This document shows, piece after piece, positions 22,158-29,328 of a stretch of DNA of 29,328 bases (the stretch's first letter is position 1; every line of letters begins with the position of its first letter). The notes beneath the pieces were generated by a model. It had not been told where the DNA came from, made no database searches, and was given only the letters and a program-made list of their open reading frames with translations. The DNA comes from an uncultured Nitrososphaera sp. (GTDB taxonomy: Archaea; Thermoproteota; Nitrososphaeria; Nitrososphaerales; Nitrososphaeraceae), in the NCBI GenBank assembly GCA_946480575.1, contig CAMLKF010000016.1, positions 1 to 29,328 of the forward strand. Reading direction: 5' to 3'. The translations under genes were made by a program, and so were the position numbers.

Positions 22158-22454
22158 GTGTCTGAGCAACACTCAAGAAAATATTTTCTCATGCTTTTTG
22201 CTGCTACATCGTTTGCTATCTTGCTGCTAATTCCGGCGACCGGCCTTTCTAAAACTATCACTAGCATAGCTTCAGAAAGTTTCGCGCAAAAGGCAGAAGC
22301 TATTTCCGTAAAAGACTATGATGCAATGAAAAACTGTACAACTGATACAAGCAAACAGCCCACTTCAATTGAATACCTTACCTTTTTCAACTGTGGAAGA
22401 GTGTCCGAATCACAAGATGGGCAGAGACGGTCAGAGAGTTTACCCTTATTGTGA
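22158..22454 (+). CDS. Multicopper oxidase, N-terminal signal-peptide part (frameshifted)
   Basis: A 98-codon frame from GTG 22158. It has a basic N-terminus (RKYFLMLFAATSFAILLLIP), a hydrophobic export signal, then a mature segment through IEYLTFFNCGRVSESQDGQR. Up to there it reads like the start of a thaumarchaeal multicopper oxidase. Beyond about 22429 it turns into non-homologous sequence, and the expected VREFTLIV continues one frame over. The stop at 22452-22454 overlaps a GTG in the other frame, but the homology break is upstream of that overlap. Most likely the two parts were one secreted protein. Confidence 0.5.
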   Translation: MSEQHSRKYFLMLFAATSFAILLLIPATGLSKTITSIASESFAQKAEAISVKDYDAMKNCTTDTSKQPTSIEYLTFFNCGRVSESQDGQRRSESLPLL

Positions 22455-23350
22455 GCGAGAACAAGACTGTAGACATTATGGATGGCGGCTACAAGTTCAA
22501 AGCATGGACTTTCAATGGTACCGTACCCGGGCCTACAATGAGGGTGACTGAAGGCGACCTTGTAAGGATAACTCTCATCAACCCAGAGAGCAACACGCAT
22601 TCGCACTCTTTGCACATGCACTCGGTACATCCCGCAGCAATGGATGGAGTGGAAGGTGAAGGCATCGTAGCTACCGGAAAGAGCTTTACTTATGAATTTG
22701 TTGCTCAGCCGTTTGGAGTTTATCCATACCACTGCCACGTGGCGCCAGTAGCCGACCATGTTAACCGGGGTCTTTATGGCATGCTCATCATAGACCCAAA
22801 GGAGCCAAGACCACAGATGCACGAGATGGCGATGCTGATGAATGGATACGATCTAAACTTTGACCAGGAAGGCCCGAACTTTATCCCCACACCAGAAGAA
22901 GCCAACAATGACGAAATGCCAGAGATTGAAGAGCGCGACAATGAGCTATACTCTGTCAACGAGAAGGCGTTTGATTACATGTACCACCCAATAGAGCTCG
23001 TCCAGGGAGAAAAATATCGAATATATCTCGTGAACATGCTCGAGTTTGATCTCGTCAATTCAATACACATACACGGCGGCATGTTTGAATACTATCCGGC
23101 AGGCACGTCAAAGACTCCACAAATGGTAAATGACGTTATAATACTTGGCCAAGGAGATAGGGGAATAATAGAATTGTCATATCCATATCCGGGCAAGTAC
23201 ATGTTCCATACTCATATCAATGAATTTGCAGACAAGGGATGGATGAGTTTCTTTAACGTAGTACCCAATAACGGTACTACAACTGACACTGCCGCCCCCA
23301 CAGCAAATAGCACTACGAGTAGTAGCAGCAGTCCTCCTCATGACATGTAG
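22451..23350 (+). CDS. Two-domain multicopper oxidase (laccase/NirK-like), main part
   Basis: From the GTG at 22451 the frame encodes 299 residues; homologous sequence starts upstream of it (VREFTLIV). Domain 1 carries HSLHMHSVHPAA and YHCHVAPVADHVNRGLYGML, so the type-1 copper Cys sits in domain 1. Domain 2 has NSIHIHGGMFEYY and FHTHINEFADKGWMSFF without a Cys. This is a two-domain oxidase with a single blue-copper site plus a trinuclear cluster. It acts outside the membrane; roles proposed for such enzymes in ammonia oxidisers include nitrite reduction and electron transfer. The C-terminal 25 residues are Ser/Thr-rich. Without the upstream signal peptide the product would not be exported. 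Confidence 0.78.
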   Translation: MSENKTVDIMDGGYKFKAWTFNGTVPGPTMRVTEGDLVRITLINPESNTHSHSLHMHSVHPAAMDGVEGEGIVATGKSFTYEFVAQPFGVYPYHCHVAPVADHVNRGLYGMLIIDPKEPRPQMHEMAMLMNGYDLNFDQEGPNFIPTPEEANNDEMPEIEERDNELYSVNEKAFDYMYHPIELVQGEKYRIYLVNMLEFDLVNSIHIHGGMFEYYPAGTSKTPQMVNDVIILGQGDRGIIELSYPYPGKYMFHTHINEFADKGWMSFFNVVPNNGTTTDTAAPTANSTTSSSSSPPHDM

Positions 23351-23670
23351 AGTCTGAAAAAACACCAGCGGTCAACCAAGTATCTGGCAACTCATTTAAG
23401 CGATATTGCCACCTACAAACTACTGAAAGTCCGTTACCCCGGAAGCTGGGTGTCAATCGCAACATATCACACCTAGCTTTCAGGGCAGGATTTCTAGTTG
23501 CGAACTAATTACAAGGTTGACCCAGAATGGAGCTTGGGGATTCCTTGCTCGTACTATCGAAACTCCTGAAAACCTAGGACAGTTACACAATATTGTACCA
23601 AGATAAAAACTCAGAAGACTCAAATTGAAAGATGTTGAAAGAAATTCTCCCAATCGAGCTATCGCACCTG
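23351..23670. other. Non-coding stretch with one hairpin
   Basis: No convincing gene on either strand. AAGCTGGGTGT (23443-23453) and ACACCTAGCTT (23469-23479) pair over 11 positions with one G-T and a 15-base loop. This could be a terminator-type hairpin or a small RNA. The short minus-strand frame 23480-23680 has no supporting features. Confidence 0.4.
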
Positions 23671-23682
23671 ATAAATACATTA
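23671..23682 (+). promoter_or_regulatory. TATA box of the NosD-like gene
   Basis: ATAAATACATTA is centred about 26 bases before the ATG at 23702, predicting a leaderless transcript. Confidence 0.5.
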
Positions 23683-23701
23683 TACAAACCTATCTATCGT
23701 A

Positions 23702-24550
23702 ATGCGGCGAACTGCTATCATCTTTTTGGCTATCGCGCTTGTCTCAATGACGTCCGGTGTCGTACGGACACAGTCAACCACCACACTGGCGCAGGAAAGC
23801 GAGGATTTGTGCGGAACAGAAGTAAGGGGAGATCTTGAACTCAGCTCAGATCTAGTATGCGATGGCGATGGACTGCACGTTGCTGCGAATGACCTGACCA
23901 TATTTTTGAATGGCCATACTATTAGAGGGCCCGGAACCGATAGCAATACCACCGGGATACATGTAGACGGAGTTCGAGAGGTCAGAATCAGAGGACCCGG
24001 TCTAGTTACAGGTTTTGGCACAGGCGTCGCGTACACGGATTCGAGCGGGGGAGCCATTCGAGATACCTACCTCTTGCGCAACGATATTGGAGTCTTGTTA
24101 GACGCTACTACTGATACCCATGTTAAGCAGGATCATATCTCCGAAAGTCGCATTGGTGTTCTTAACAGGGCATCTGACAATACCGAGGTAGAGATTGCCA
24201 TATTGACTGGCAACAAAGAAGGAATCCGGCTCGAAAATAGCCAAAGTGTCGATGTAGACTTTAACATCATCATGGATGGCGGTACAGGTGTGTACATGGA
24301 CGAAGATAGCATAGACAACGAGCTATTCTACATGATCATGTTTAGGAATCAGGGGCCAGATGCAGTCTTTGCTAATCCAGGTGAAGGAGGACTCAAAAAC
24401 ACCTTTGGCAATAATGAGTGTATTCAAAGCGTACCAGCTGAGATTTGTACAGTTGGAATAGAGAGTACAAGTCAAAACCAAACACAACCTGAAGCCGGCA
24501 ATTCAGCAAGCTCAGGCCCAGACGATGAAGCAGAGGCAACGGATGGCTAA
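23702..24550 (+). CDS. Secreted parallel beta-helix protein (NosD-like)
   Basis: A 282-residue protein with a signal peptide (MRRTAIIFLAIALVSMTSGV, cleavage near TLAQES). Repeated beta-helix turns of about 22-24 residues follow: DLTIFLNGHTIRGPG, TGIHVDGVREVRIRGPG, DIGVLLDATTDTHV, RIGVLNRASDNTEV, GIRLENSQSVDVDF. This is the PbH1/NosD pattern of carbohydrate-binding or copper-insertion periplasmic proteins. Four Cys could form disulfides. The C-terminus is a Ser/Gln/acidic linker without an anchor. It is a free-standing gene 351 bases after the multicopper oxidase; a copper link is tempting but unproven. Confidence 0.8.
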   Translation: MRRTAIIFLAIALVSMTSGVVRTQSTTTLAQESEDLCGTEVRGDLELSSDLVCDGDGLHVAANDLTIFLNGHTIRGPGTDSNTTGIHVDGVREVRIRGPGLVTGFGTGVAYTDSSGGAIRDTYLLRNDIGVLLDATTDTHVKQDHISESRIGVLNRASDNTEVEIAILTGNKEGIRLENSQSVDVDFNIIMDGGTGVYMDEDSIDNELFYMIMFRNQGPDAVFANPGEGGLKNTFGNNECIQSVPAEICTVGIESTSQNQTQPEAGNSASSGPDDEAEATDG

Positions 24551-24781
24551 GACGTAAAACAACTCCTCCCTCTTTTGTTCCCCGTCTTCCGTTTCAGGAA
24601 TCACATTAGTGTCGCTATGCACAGGTACATTATTACGATTGTTGCATATGAGATATATCTGAGTATCGCAGCCACAGTGGTTTTTTGTGTTGTTATCTAA
24701 AACTGGCGAATCGGCTATAAGGTTTCAAGACACTCTTCTGATGCTAATTTGGTACATGTAAAGAGGACCCGAATCAGCTCC

Positions 24782-25930
24782 ATGCCGACGCTAACTTTTC
24801 TGACGATTCTCTTGAGTCTATTCATTCTCGATATCTTCTGTGCCAATGGCAAAAGCGCAGGGGGAAGAAGAAGAAGGCTGGTCCAGTAACAGCGAAGGAG
24901 CAATTTTGATAGCATGCGACACAACCTTTGAGCAGGCAGCCAAGAATATCAACCAATGATTCCGTTCTGAGGAGTCTTGGAAATGGAGAGTATATCTTTT
25001 CTCTCAATTCAGACCTCTAGGTAGACGAAGGAGCCGGACTGACGATTTTGCTTCTCCAGAAGTCAAATTGGTAAAAAAATAAGCAATCGGCATCTCCCCA
25101 GAACAGCATTTTGTTGTAAACGGTTACATGGATATCGACGAGGGAAAGAAAGAGACGCCTTTCACTCGGCGGGACGGCGGCTGCCAATATTTTGATCAGA
25201 AACAACGATTTCCATCACTGGTGGTACGCATTCTATTCAGCCGGGTCCAGAAACGTTACAATAGACGACAACAACGAATACCATGATAATTACATGTACG
25301 CAATAGATCCGCATTCAAGCACCAGCGACATGAATACAACAAACAACTGTTATATTCATCACAATAGATACGACGCAATTATTTGCTCTGAAGACTGCTC
25401 CAACCTCCTGATTTAAGGAAATGTTGTGCATTATCATATATAATGAGTGGAATATTATTACTCTCCAAGAACATATGCATGATTCGACAGTGAGGGACAA
25501 CAACCTTGTCTATAACCCAGAAGAAGGAATCAACAACGTCTAGAGATCCCCGGACAACGAAATATACAATAATACAATACGCAACGTGTCTACTGCATTT
25601 TACCTTTCAAATCCTTCCTCTAGCAATATCGGAGTTACTACAGGAAACAAAACAAAGTGTGTACAAGAACAATGTGGAAAGTGCCGAGTTTGGAGTGGCA
25701 TCTTTCGACACAGAGGACAACGTGTTTCGCAACAATACTTTTGTAAAGACTCGTTCTCACAAGTTCTATCTATCTGTGTGAGGATCGGAAATGAAAGTAG
25801 AGGATCAGGCATTCACAAATTTTACAAGATAGCGGGAGATTCAGGGGATAATATTATTCGCAACTCAGGAGTGATTCAAGTTGAAGGAGGGCAGACTTTT
25901 GACACAATTGGCGGTCCACATGACATGATT
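24782..25930 (+). pseudogene. Decayed secreted beta-helix gene (NosD/epimerase-like)
   Basis: Protein-like segments in shifting frames follow in order. First is an export signal MPTLTFLTILLSLFILDIFC at 24782. Next come LRSLGNGEYIFSLNSDL, stop, VDEGAGLTI near 24975-25046, and FVVNGYMDIDEGKKE near 25110. NILIRNNDFHHWWYAFYSAG and NVTIDDNNEYHDNYMYAIDP precede a TAA near 25415. DSTVRDNNLVYNPEEGINNV, TAG (25541), then NEIYNNTIRNVSTAFYLSNP come next. The last segments are SVYKNNVESAEFGVASFDTE and GDNIIRNSGVIQVEGGQTFD. These are turns of a right-handed beta-helix. At least four frameshifts and three stops break it. Short frames such as 25192-25416 are fragments of it, not genes. Confidence 0.75.
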
Positions 25931-25937
25931 CAGTATC

Positions 25938-25947
25938 TCATAAATAC
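25938..25947 (+). promoter_or_regulatory. TATA box of the sugar dehydrogenase gene
   Basis: TCATAAATAC is centred 27 bases before the ATG at 25970. It marks this ATG, and not the long upstream open frame, as the real start. Confidence 0.55.
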
Positions 25948-25969
25948 CTTGAAAACACTTAGTTTTAGC

Positions 25970-27397
25970 ATGGCTTCGAATAGAATTCTAACATTCAAAA
26001 CTTTTCTGTCACTATCAGTCATCTTGGCTGTCACTGCATTAGTTAGTGCAATATTTTCTTCAACAATACCATTCTCCACATACGCCCAAGAAGAACAAGA
26101 CTCTGAAGGAGATGTCGATTCTGAGGAACAACAGCAACAACCGTCTTTCCCAACATTAAAAGATGGCTCACTTGGGGTAGAATTAGTTGCAGACGGGCTG
26201 GATAATCCGACAAGTATGGAATTCATAAGCAATAATGATATGATTATTCTGCAAAAGGACGGAGAAGCGGTGCTTGTATCAACAAGTGGCGGCGAAGCAA
26301 GTCAAAACGGCGATCCGCCCATGGTTGTTGACGTTCCAGTTAATACTGCTAGTGAGAGAGGATTGTTGGGCATAGCGGTTGCAGACCCCAGTTCTGACAA
26401 CAATAATACCGGCGCCACCAAGACCTTTGTGTTCTTGTATTATACTGAATCCAGCGAAGGCGATTCCAACATCAGGAATAGGATATACCGGTATGAATGG
26501 GATGCTGGGAATATGATGCTTACCAGACCGACATTGATTTTGGATCTCCCGGCAGAACCAGGCCCTAATCACAATGGAGGCAAGTTAATAGTTGAGAAAG
26601 ACGGAGGAAATGCAAGTCCCCAAGGTAGCCAAGATGATTATCATTTGTATGCAGTTATTGGAGATCTAAACAGGGATGGAATACTGCAGAATTTTGAAAA
26701 TGAGACAGCAAGTCCCGATGGTACATCTGGAGTATTTCGTTTAACACTCAATGGTGCTGCACCAACCGATAATCCTTTCTTTGATAGTAGTAATGTCAAC
26801 GGTGAAAACAATGAATTGAGCAAGTACTTTGCTTACGGCATAAGAAATAGTTTTGGGTTAACCGCCGATCCATTAACTGGCACTATGTGGATGACAGAGA
26901 ACGGGCCTAAGAACTATGATGAAATAAATATAGTTGAGCAAGGCTTTAACAGCGGCTGGCAACAGGTCAGGGGGCCGATAGAAAGGGACAACAAAAATAT
27001 AGATGACCTCGTACAACTGGACGGATCACATTACGCTGACCCTGTTTTTTCTTGGTTAGAATCTATTGGAATAACTGATATTGAATTTCTTGATTCTACA
27101 AAGCTCGGATCAAAGTATGCCAACAACATATTCGTAGGCGACATAAACAACGGCAACTTGTATTTTTTCACAGTAAATGAAAGTCGAACAGGGATAACCT
27201 TTGAGGGGAGCGAGAATGGCGCACAGAACAATCAAGACAGCCTTATGGATCTAGTAGCCGACAATCAGGATGAACTTTCTGCTATCACCTTTGGTACGGG
27301 CTTTGAGGGAGGAGTATCAGACATCGAGACAGGCCCTGACGGATATCTGTATATTCTGTCCTATGACGGTCAGCTGTACAGAATTGTTCCAAGGTAG
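25970..27397 (+). CDS. Secreted glucose/sorbosone dehydrogenase-family protein
   Basis: A 475-residue protein from the ATG at 25970. It starts with a signal peptide (TFLSLSVILAVTALVSAIFS, ending at TYAQE) and a Glu/Gln-rich linker, then a six-bladed propeller of the GSDH (soluble PQQ sugar dehydrogenase) family. Marks are the N-terminal LVADGLDNPTSMEFI, RGLLGIAV, GPNHNGGKL, the YGIRNSFGLTADPLTGTMWM segment followed by TENG, DEINIVEQGFNSGWQ, and SDIETGPDGYLYILSYDGQL. It would oxidise aldose sugars outside the cell if PQQ is available; ammonia oxidisers may lack PQQ synthesis, so the role is uncertain. The same open frame runs upstream into the decayed beta-helix gene, which is not part of this protein. 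Confidence 0.88.
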   Translation: MASNRILTFKTFLSLSVILAVTALVSAIFSSTIPFSTYAQEEQDSEGDVDSEEQQQQPSFPTLKDGSLGVELVADGLDNPTSMEFISNNDMIILQKDGEAVLVSTSGGEASQNGDPPMVVDVPVNTASERGLLGIAVADPSSDNNNTGATKTFVFLYYTESSEGDSNIRNRIYRYEWDAGNMMLTRPTLILDLPAEPGPNHNGGKLIVEKDGGNASPQGSQDDYHLYAVIGDLNRDGILQNFENETASPDGTSGVFRLTLNGAAPTDNPFFDSSNVNGENNELSKYFAYGIRNSFGLTADPLTGTMWMTENGPKNYDEINIVEQGFNSGWQQVRGPIERDNKNIDDLVQLDGSHYADPVFSWLESIGITDIEFLDSTKLGSKYANNIFVGDINNGNLYFFTVNESRTGITFEGSENGAQNNQDSLMDLVADNQDELSAITFGTGFEGGVSDIETGPDGYLYILSYDGQLYRIVPR

Positions 27398-27622
27398 AGT
27401 ACGCTGTAGAAAATCACTTACCCTGAGGACCCACTTAAAAATATATGATAAAGTCTAAAGCTAAGAAAGCGTATGAACTCATCACTATTATGACAACAAC
27501 AACAACACCAAATCCCACCGAACCCAAAAAATACATGTATTCTAAATATATGTAAATTAATTCAGCGGCTGATATAAGTTATCTTGTAACCATTGTTATT
27601 ATTGTTGTCGCAGTTGTTGCTG
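27398..27622. other. Intergenic, AT-rich
   Basis: No gene is supported. A (CAA)n-type microsatellite at 27493-27508 lies in a 21-codon open frame (27491-27556) that I do not consider coding. Confidence 0.4.
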
Positions 27623-27763
27623 CTAATATCTTCTTGGGTTTTTACCAACTGCTACAATTTCGTCTACATCCTCGATATTGTGTCTGCAAAAATGACAGAG
27701 ACCATCCTGCCTTACAATGATGTGCCTTTTTACTCTGTTAGCAGAAATAATAGTAAAAGACAT
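27623..27763 (-). pseudogene. Truncated small Cys-containing protein
   Basis: A 46-residue minus-strand frame begins MSFTIISANRVKRHIIVRQD and contains LCHFCRHNIEDVDEIVAVG, ending KNPRRY then TAG. Related short thaumarchaeal proteins usually continue with a YYHExC segment that completes the metal site after the CxxC. Here the stop falls exactly before it, so the gene is probably truncated. It may still be expressed as a short peptide. Confidence 0.45.
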
Positions 27764-27822
27764 TCATGATCTCATGCACTTGGCTTCTTTGCTTAAAAAG
27801 ATATAGAGTTGTTTTTACAATT

Positions 27823-28359
27823 CTATCTTTCTATGTCACGCTTGACTGTCCTGTAAGTGTCTGATAACTCTCTGGTTGTTTGTTCGATGTTGTGCATTGT
27901 TCCTGACCTCTTGGATTCGGCGACGGTGACTTTTAACTCATCTACAAGACCTTTGATGGACTCTAGCATTTCTTTGACAGCAGTGGTCATCTCCTTCAAA
28001 TCTTGCATTCCCATGCCTCCTCCACCGCCTTCTGTTCCACCAAATGAGCCAATCTTTTCTTTGGCAGTTTTGATCAGCTCTTTTGCATCGTCAATGACAC
28101 CTGTCTCATTCAGCTCTTTCATAGTATTATCCATTCTTTCAGATGCTTGGTTAAAATTCTGAGAAATTATGCGTATATTTTCCATATTTCGCTGCCATTC
28201 AGGCGCCTTCATTATTTCCATTATTTCCTTAGCAGTAATTGCAACCTCTCTAATGTTGTCAAACGTCTCTTGGACACCTGGGGTTCCAAGTTCACGCATT
28301 ATTTCTACTGCATCAGAAGCTGTTTCTTTAATATCTGAAAGCTTGCCGCCACCTGTCAT
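27823..28359 (-). CDS. Coiled-coil protein with Gly-rich hinge
   Basis: A 178-residue hydrophilic, almost entirely helical protein. Heptad-like repeats cover 1-105 and 118-178, joined by a hinge (FGGTEGGGGGMGMQD). It has no signal peptide, membrane helix or Cys. The arrangement resembles the helical parts of chemoreceptor or MlaD-type proteins, without their catalytic or membrane domains. It is the last of three minus-strand genes that share small size and stress-protein-like composition. Function unknown. Confidence 0.65.
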   Translation of the reverse strand: MTGGGKLSDIKETASDAVEIMRELGTPGVQETFDNIREVAITAKEIMEIMKAPEWQRNMENIRIISQNFNQASERMDNTMKELNETGVIDDAKELIKTAKEKIGSFGGTEGGGGGMGMQDLKEMTTAVKEMLESIKGLVDELKVTVAESKRSGTMHNIEQTTRELSDTYRTVKRDIER

Positions 28360-28468
28360 AACTATAGGTGGATGTACTTTTCCACCTTAAGTGCACTTGG
28401 AAAAAATAATACAAGTACAACGTTCATAGTTTTGTTATTAGAGAAACGTTAAAGAAAAAAGTGGGTAG

Positions 28469-28630
28469 TTATTGTGAGTCAAGCCGAGTTTTCTCTTTGA
28501 ACTTTTCCTTCTCGTATTCTGTTTCAAGATCCCTATTCGGGTCTTCCGCTTTCTTGCCAATTGCTTTTGCCCCTGCTTTAATTTTGTCACCCGCGTCTTC
28601 TACACCTCTACGTGCTTCACTTTCTGACAT
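28469..28630 (-). CDS. Small LEA/CsbD-like hydrophilic protein
   Basis: A 53-residue, highly charged protein (MSESEARRGVEDAGDKIKAG, then AIGKKAEDPNRDLETEYEKE). Its Ala/Gly/Lys/Glu composition and DKIKAGAKAIGKK helix resemble small stress-induced CsbD or LEA proteins. The frame could start at an ATG at 28675, but the ATG at 28630 follows a TATA-like CATTATATCC and gives the more typical N-terminus. Expected to be cytoplasmic and disordered. Confidence 0.55.
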   Translation of the reverse strand: MSESEARRGVEDAGDKIKAGAKAIGKKAEDPNRDLETEYEKEKFKEKTRLDSQ

Positions 28631-28656
28631 GTTGGTAATAGTTGGCTGATTGGTAT

Positions 28657-28670
28657 CGGATATAATGAAT
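28657..28670 (-). promoter_or_regulatory. TATA box of the LEA-like gene
   Basis: The minus strand reads ATTCATTATATCCG about 34 bases before the ATG at 28630. It lies inside the longer open frame and so supports the shorter start. Confidence 0.4.
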
Positions 28671-28708
28671 TGCATAGATTATTTCAATACCTATTGCCGG
28701 CTTGAAAT

Positions 28709-29047
28709 CTAACTGGCAGGTGCAGCTTTAGCTCTTTTGCGCTCTGCTTCTCGGGTGGGATACCTCTTTAAGTGTCTGCCACGATAGCGATACTCATACC
28801 TGTGAATTTTACGTCTCTTTAGAAGCTGTCCAAGAAAGATGAAGGCCGCTGCTGCCAAGATCGCATTGAATATTCCGGGCGCAATGTGACCCCAAACGAA
28901 CAGATCGAGATAAGCGAGAATCAGATTAAGTGTTGCAAAGCCAGCTATCATAAGAGGAAGGTACTTTCCTATGGTGATTAGGAGTCCAAGTGAATGTATC
29001 ATCGCTTCTAGCTTTGCAGTATCAGACATTGAAATGCCGCTTACCAT
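28709..29047 (-). CDS. Small two-helix membrane protein with basic tail
   Basis: A 112-residue protein. Two hydrophobic helices (about 18-50, SLGLLITIGKYLPLMIAGFA onward, and about 55-78, APGIFNAILAAAAFIFLGQL) are followed by a strongly basic cytoplasmic tail rich in Lys, Arg and Tyr. The basic tail suggests contact with phospholipid heads or nucleic acid. The ATG at 29047 lies about 32 bases from a CTAATATAG box; the second ATG (MSDTAK) is also possible. Family not recognised. Confidence 0.6.
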   Translation of the reverse strand: MVSGISMSDTAKLEAMIHSLGLLITIGKYLPLMIAGFATLNLILAYLDLFVWGHIAPGIFNAILAAAAFIFLGQLLKRRKIHRYEYRYRGRHLKRYPTREAERKRAKAAPAS

Positions 29048-29328
29048 CTCAATATGACAATAGGCATTATTGGCTATATTAGATAACCTTTAAAGCTCTG
29101 GCAGTCGGACCCTTTTACATGCAGGAATCTAATCCCTCCGAATCCGCACGACCAATAAACTTTATAGCTTTTGTTGTGTGCTTCAATGGTCTCTTAATGA
29201 GAGAATTGAACCCTCGTTATGAAGTAAAGAGGTTCAAATCCCTCTCCCTGTGCAAAGACGTTCCACGATTTATAGAAATCTTAAAAGCTCAGGATGCACA
29301 TGAACCCATCAACATGACGAGGTCAAAT
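29048..29328. other. Right-edge intergenic region with a tRNA-like fragment
   Basis: No protein gene is seen. The plus strand at about 29229-29246 contains AGAGGTTCAAATCCCTCT, close to a tRNA T arm and B box, but its stem is one base short. No acceptor stem complementary to the following CCCTGTG exists upstream. It may be a decayed tRNA or chance. Confidence 0.3.

Noticed and set aside
22316..22822. 168-codon minus-strand frame over the oxidase
   Set aside because: It is the antisense shadow of conserved copper-binding sequence and has no motif of its own.
29180..29258. Possible tRNA gene at the right edge
   Set aside because: Only a T-arm-like segment is present; the T stem is one base short and no matching acceptor stem exists.
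1..29328. CRISPR arrays, insertion sequences, rRNA genes
   Set aside because: I saw no regularly spaced repeats, transposase motifs with terminal repeats, or rRNA-like sequence.

Overview
The window comes from a Nitrososphaera-like ammonia-oxidising archaeon (Nitrososphaerota/Thaumarchaeota, group I.1b). The evidence is an archaeal-type CCA-adding enzyme, deoxyhypusine synthase, the UPF0200/UPF0201 pair, archaeal uL2, a tRNA-Pro interrupted by an intron in its anticodon stem, TATA-box promoters placed so that many genes would be leaderless, GTG and TTG starts, and thaumarchaeal small proteins (DUF5679, a DUF6659-like protein). Calls rest on motif recognition by eye; no database search was run.

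Left part (1-16.1 kb). At the left edge the first 67 codons of a probable tyrosine recombinase begin 8 bases beyond the 3' end of tRNA-Pro(GGG), so an integrated element probably extends leftwards out of the window. Next, on the minus strand, is a DrrAB-like ABC exporter followed by a small zinc-ribbon protein. A second minus-strand operon has siroheme sulfite/nitrite reductase, rhodanese, UPF0200 kinase-like NTPase, UPF0201 RNA-binding-like protein and DUF5679. Plus-strand genes for a VOC protein, ribosomal protein uL2 and a roadblock-like DUF6659-type protein follow. A minus-strand RNA-end cluster then runs C2H2 zinc finger, RNA 2',3'-cyclic phosphodiesterase, CCA-adding enzyme, RIO/Bud32-like kinase and a PAC2-family gene split in two. 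Then come a hypothetical protein (plus strand) and, on the minus strand, a divergent deoxyhypusine synthase paralogue, a methyltransferase and an SSS-family Na+/solute symporter.

Middle (16.1-21.5 kb). An orphan ParB-like protein is preceded by a 9-bp inverted repeat and a 16-bp palindrome that contains its TATA box. It is followed by an ArsB/NhaD-type permease and a polyamine/hypusine group: canonical deoxyhypusine synthase, an agmatinase-family ureohydrolase and, overlapping its stop codon, a protein that looks like an orphan urease gamma subunit. The last pairing is the most unusual functional association in the window.

Right part (21.5-29.3 kb). This stretch is visibly AT-richer and encodes mostly secreted or membrane proteins: a two-domain multicopper oxidase with an apparent frameshift after its signal peptide, an intact NosD-like beta-helix protein, a heavily decayed second beta-helix gene, a secreted glucose/sorbosone dehydrogenase, and small minus-strand genes for a coiled-coil protein, a LEA/CsbD-like protein and a two-helix membrane protein. 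Frameshifted or truncated reading frames recur across the window (8.5, 14.4, 16.3, 22.4, 24.8-25.9 and 27.6 kb). This could be real gene decay or, for the single-base cases, assembly indels.
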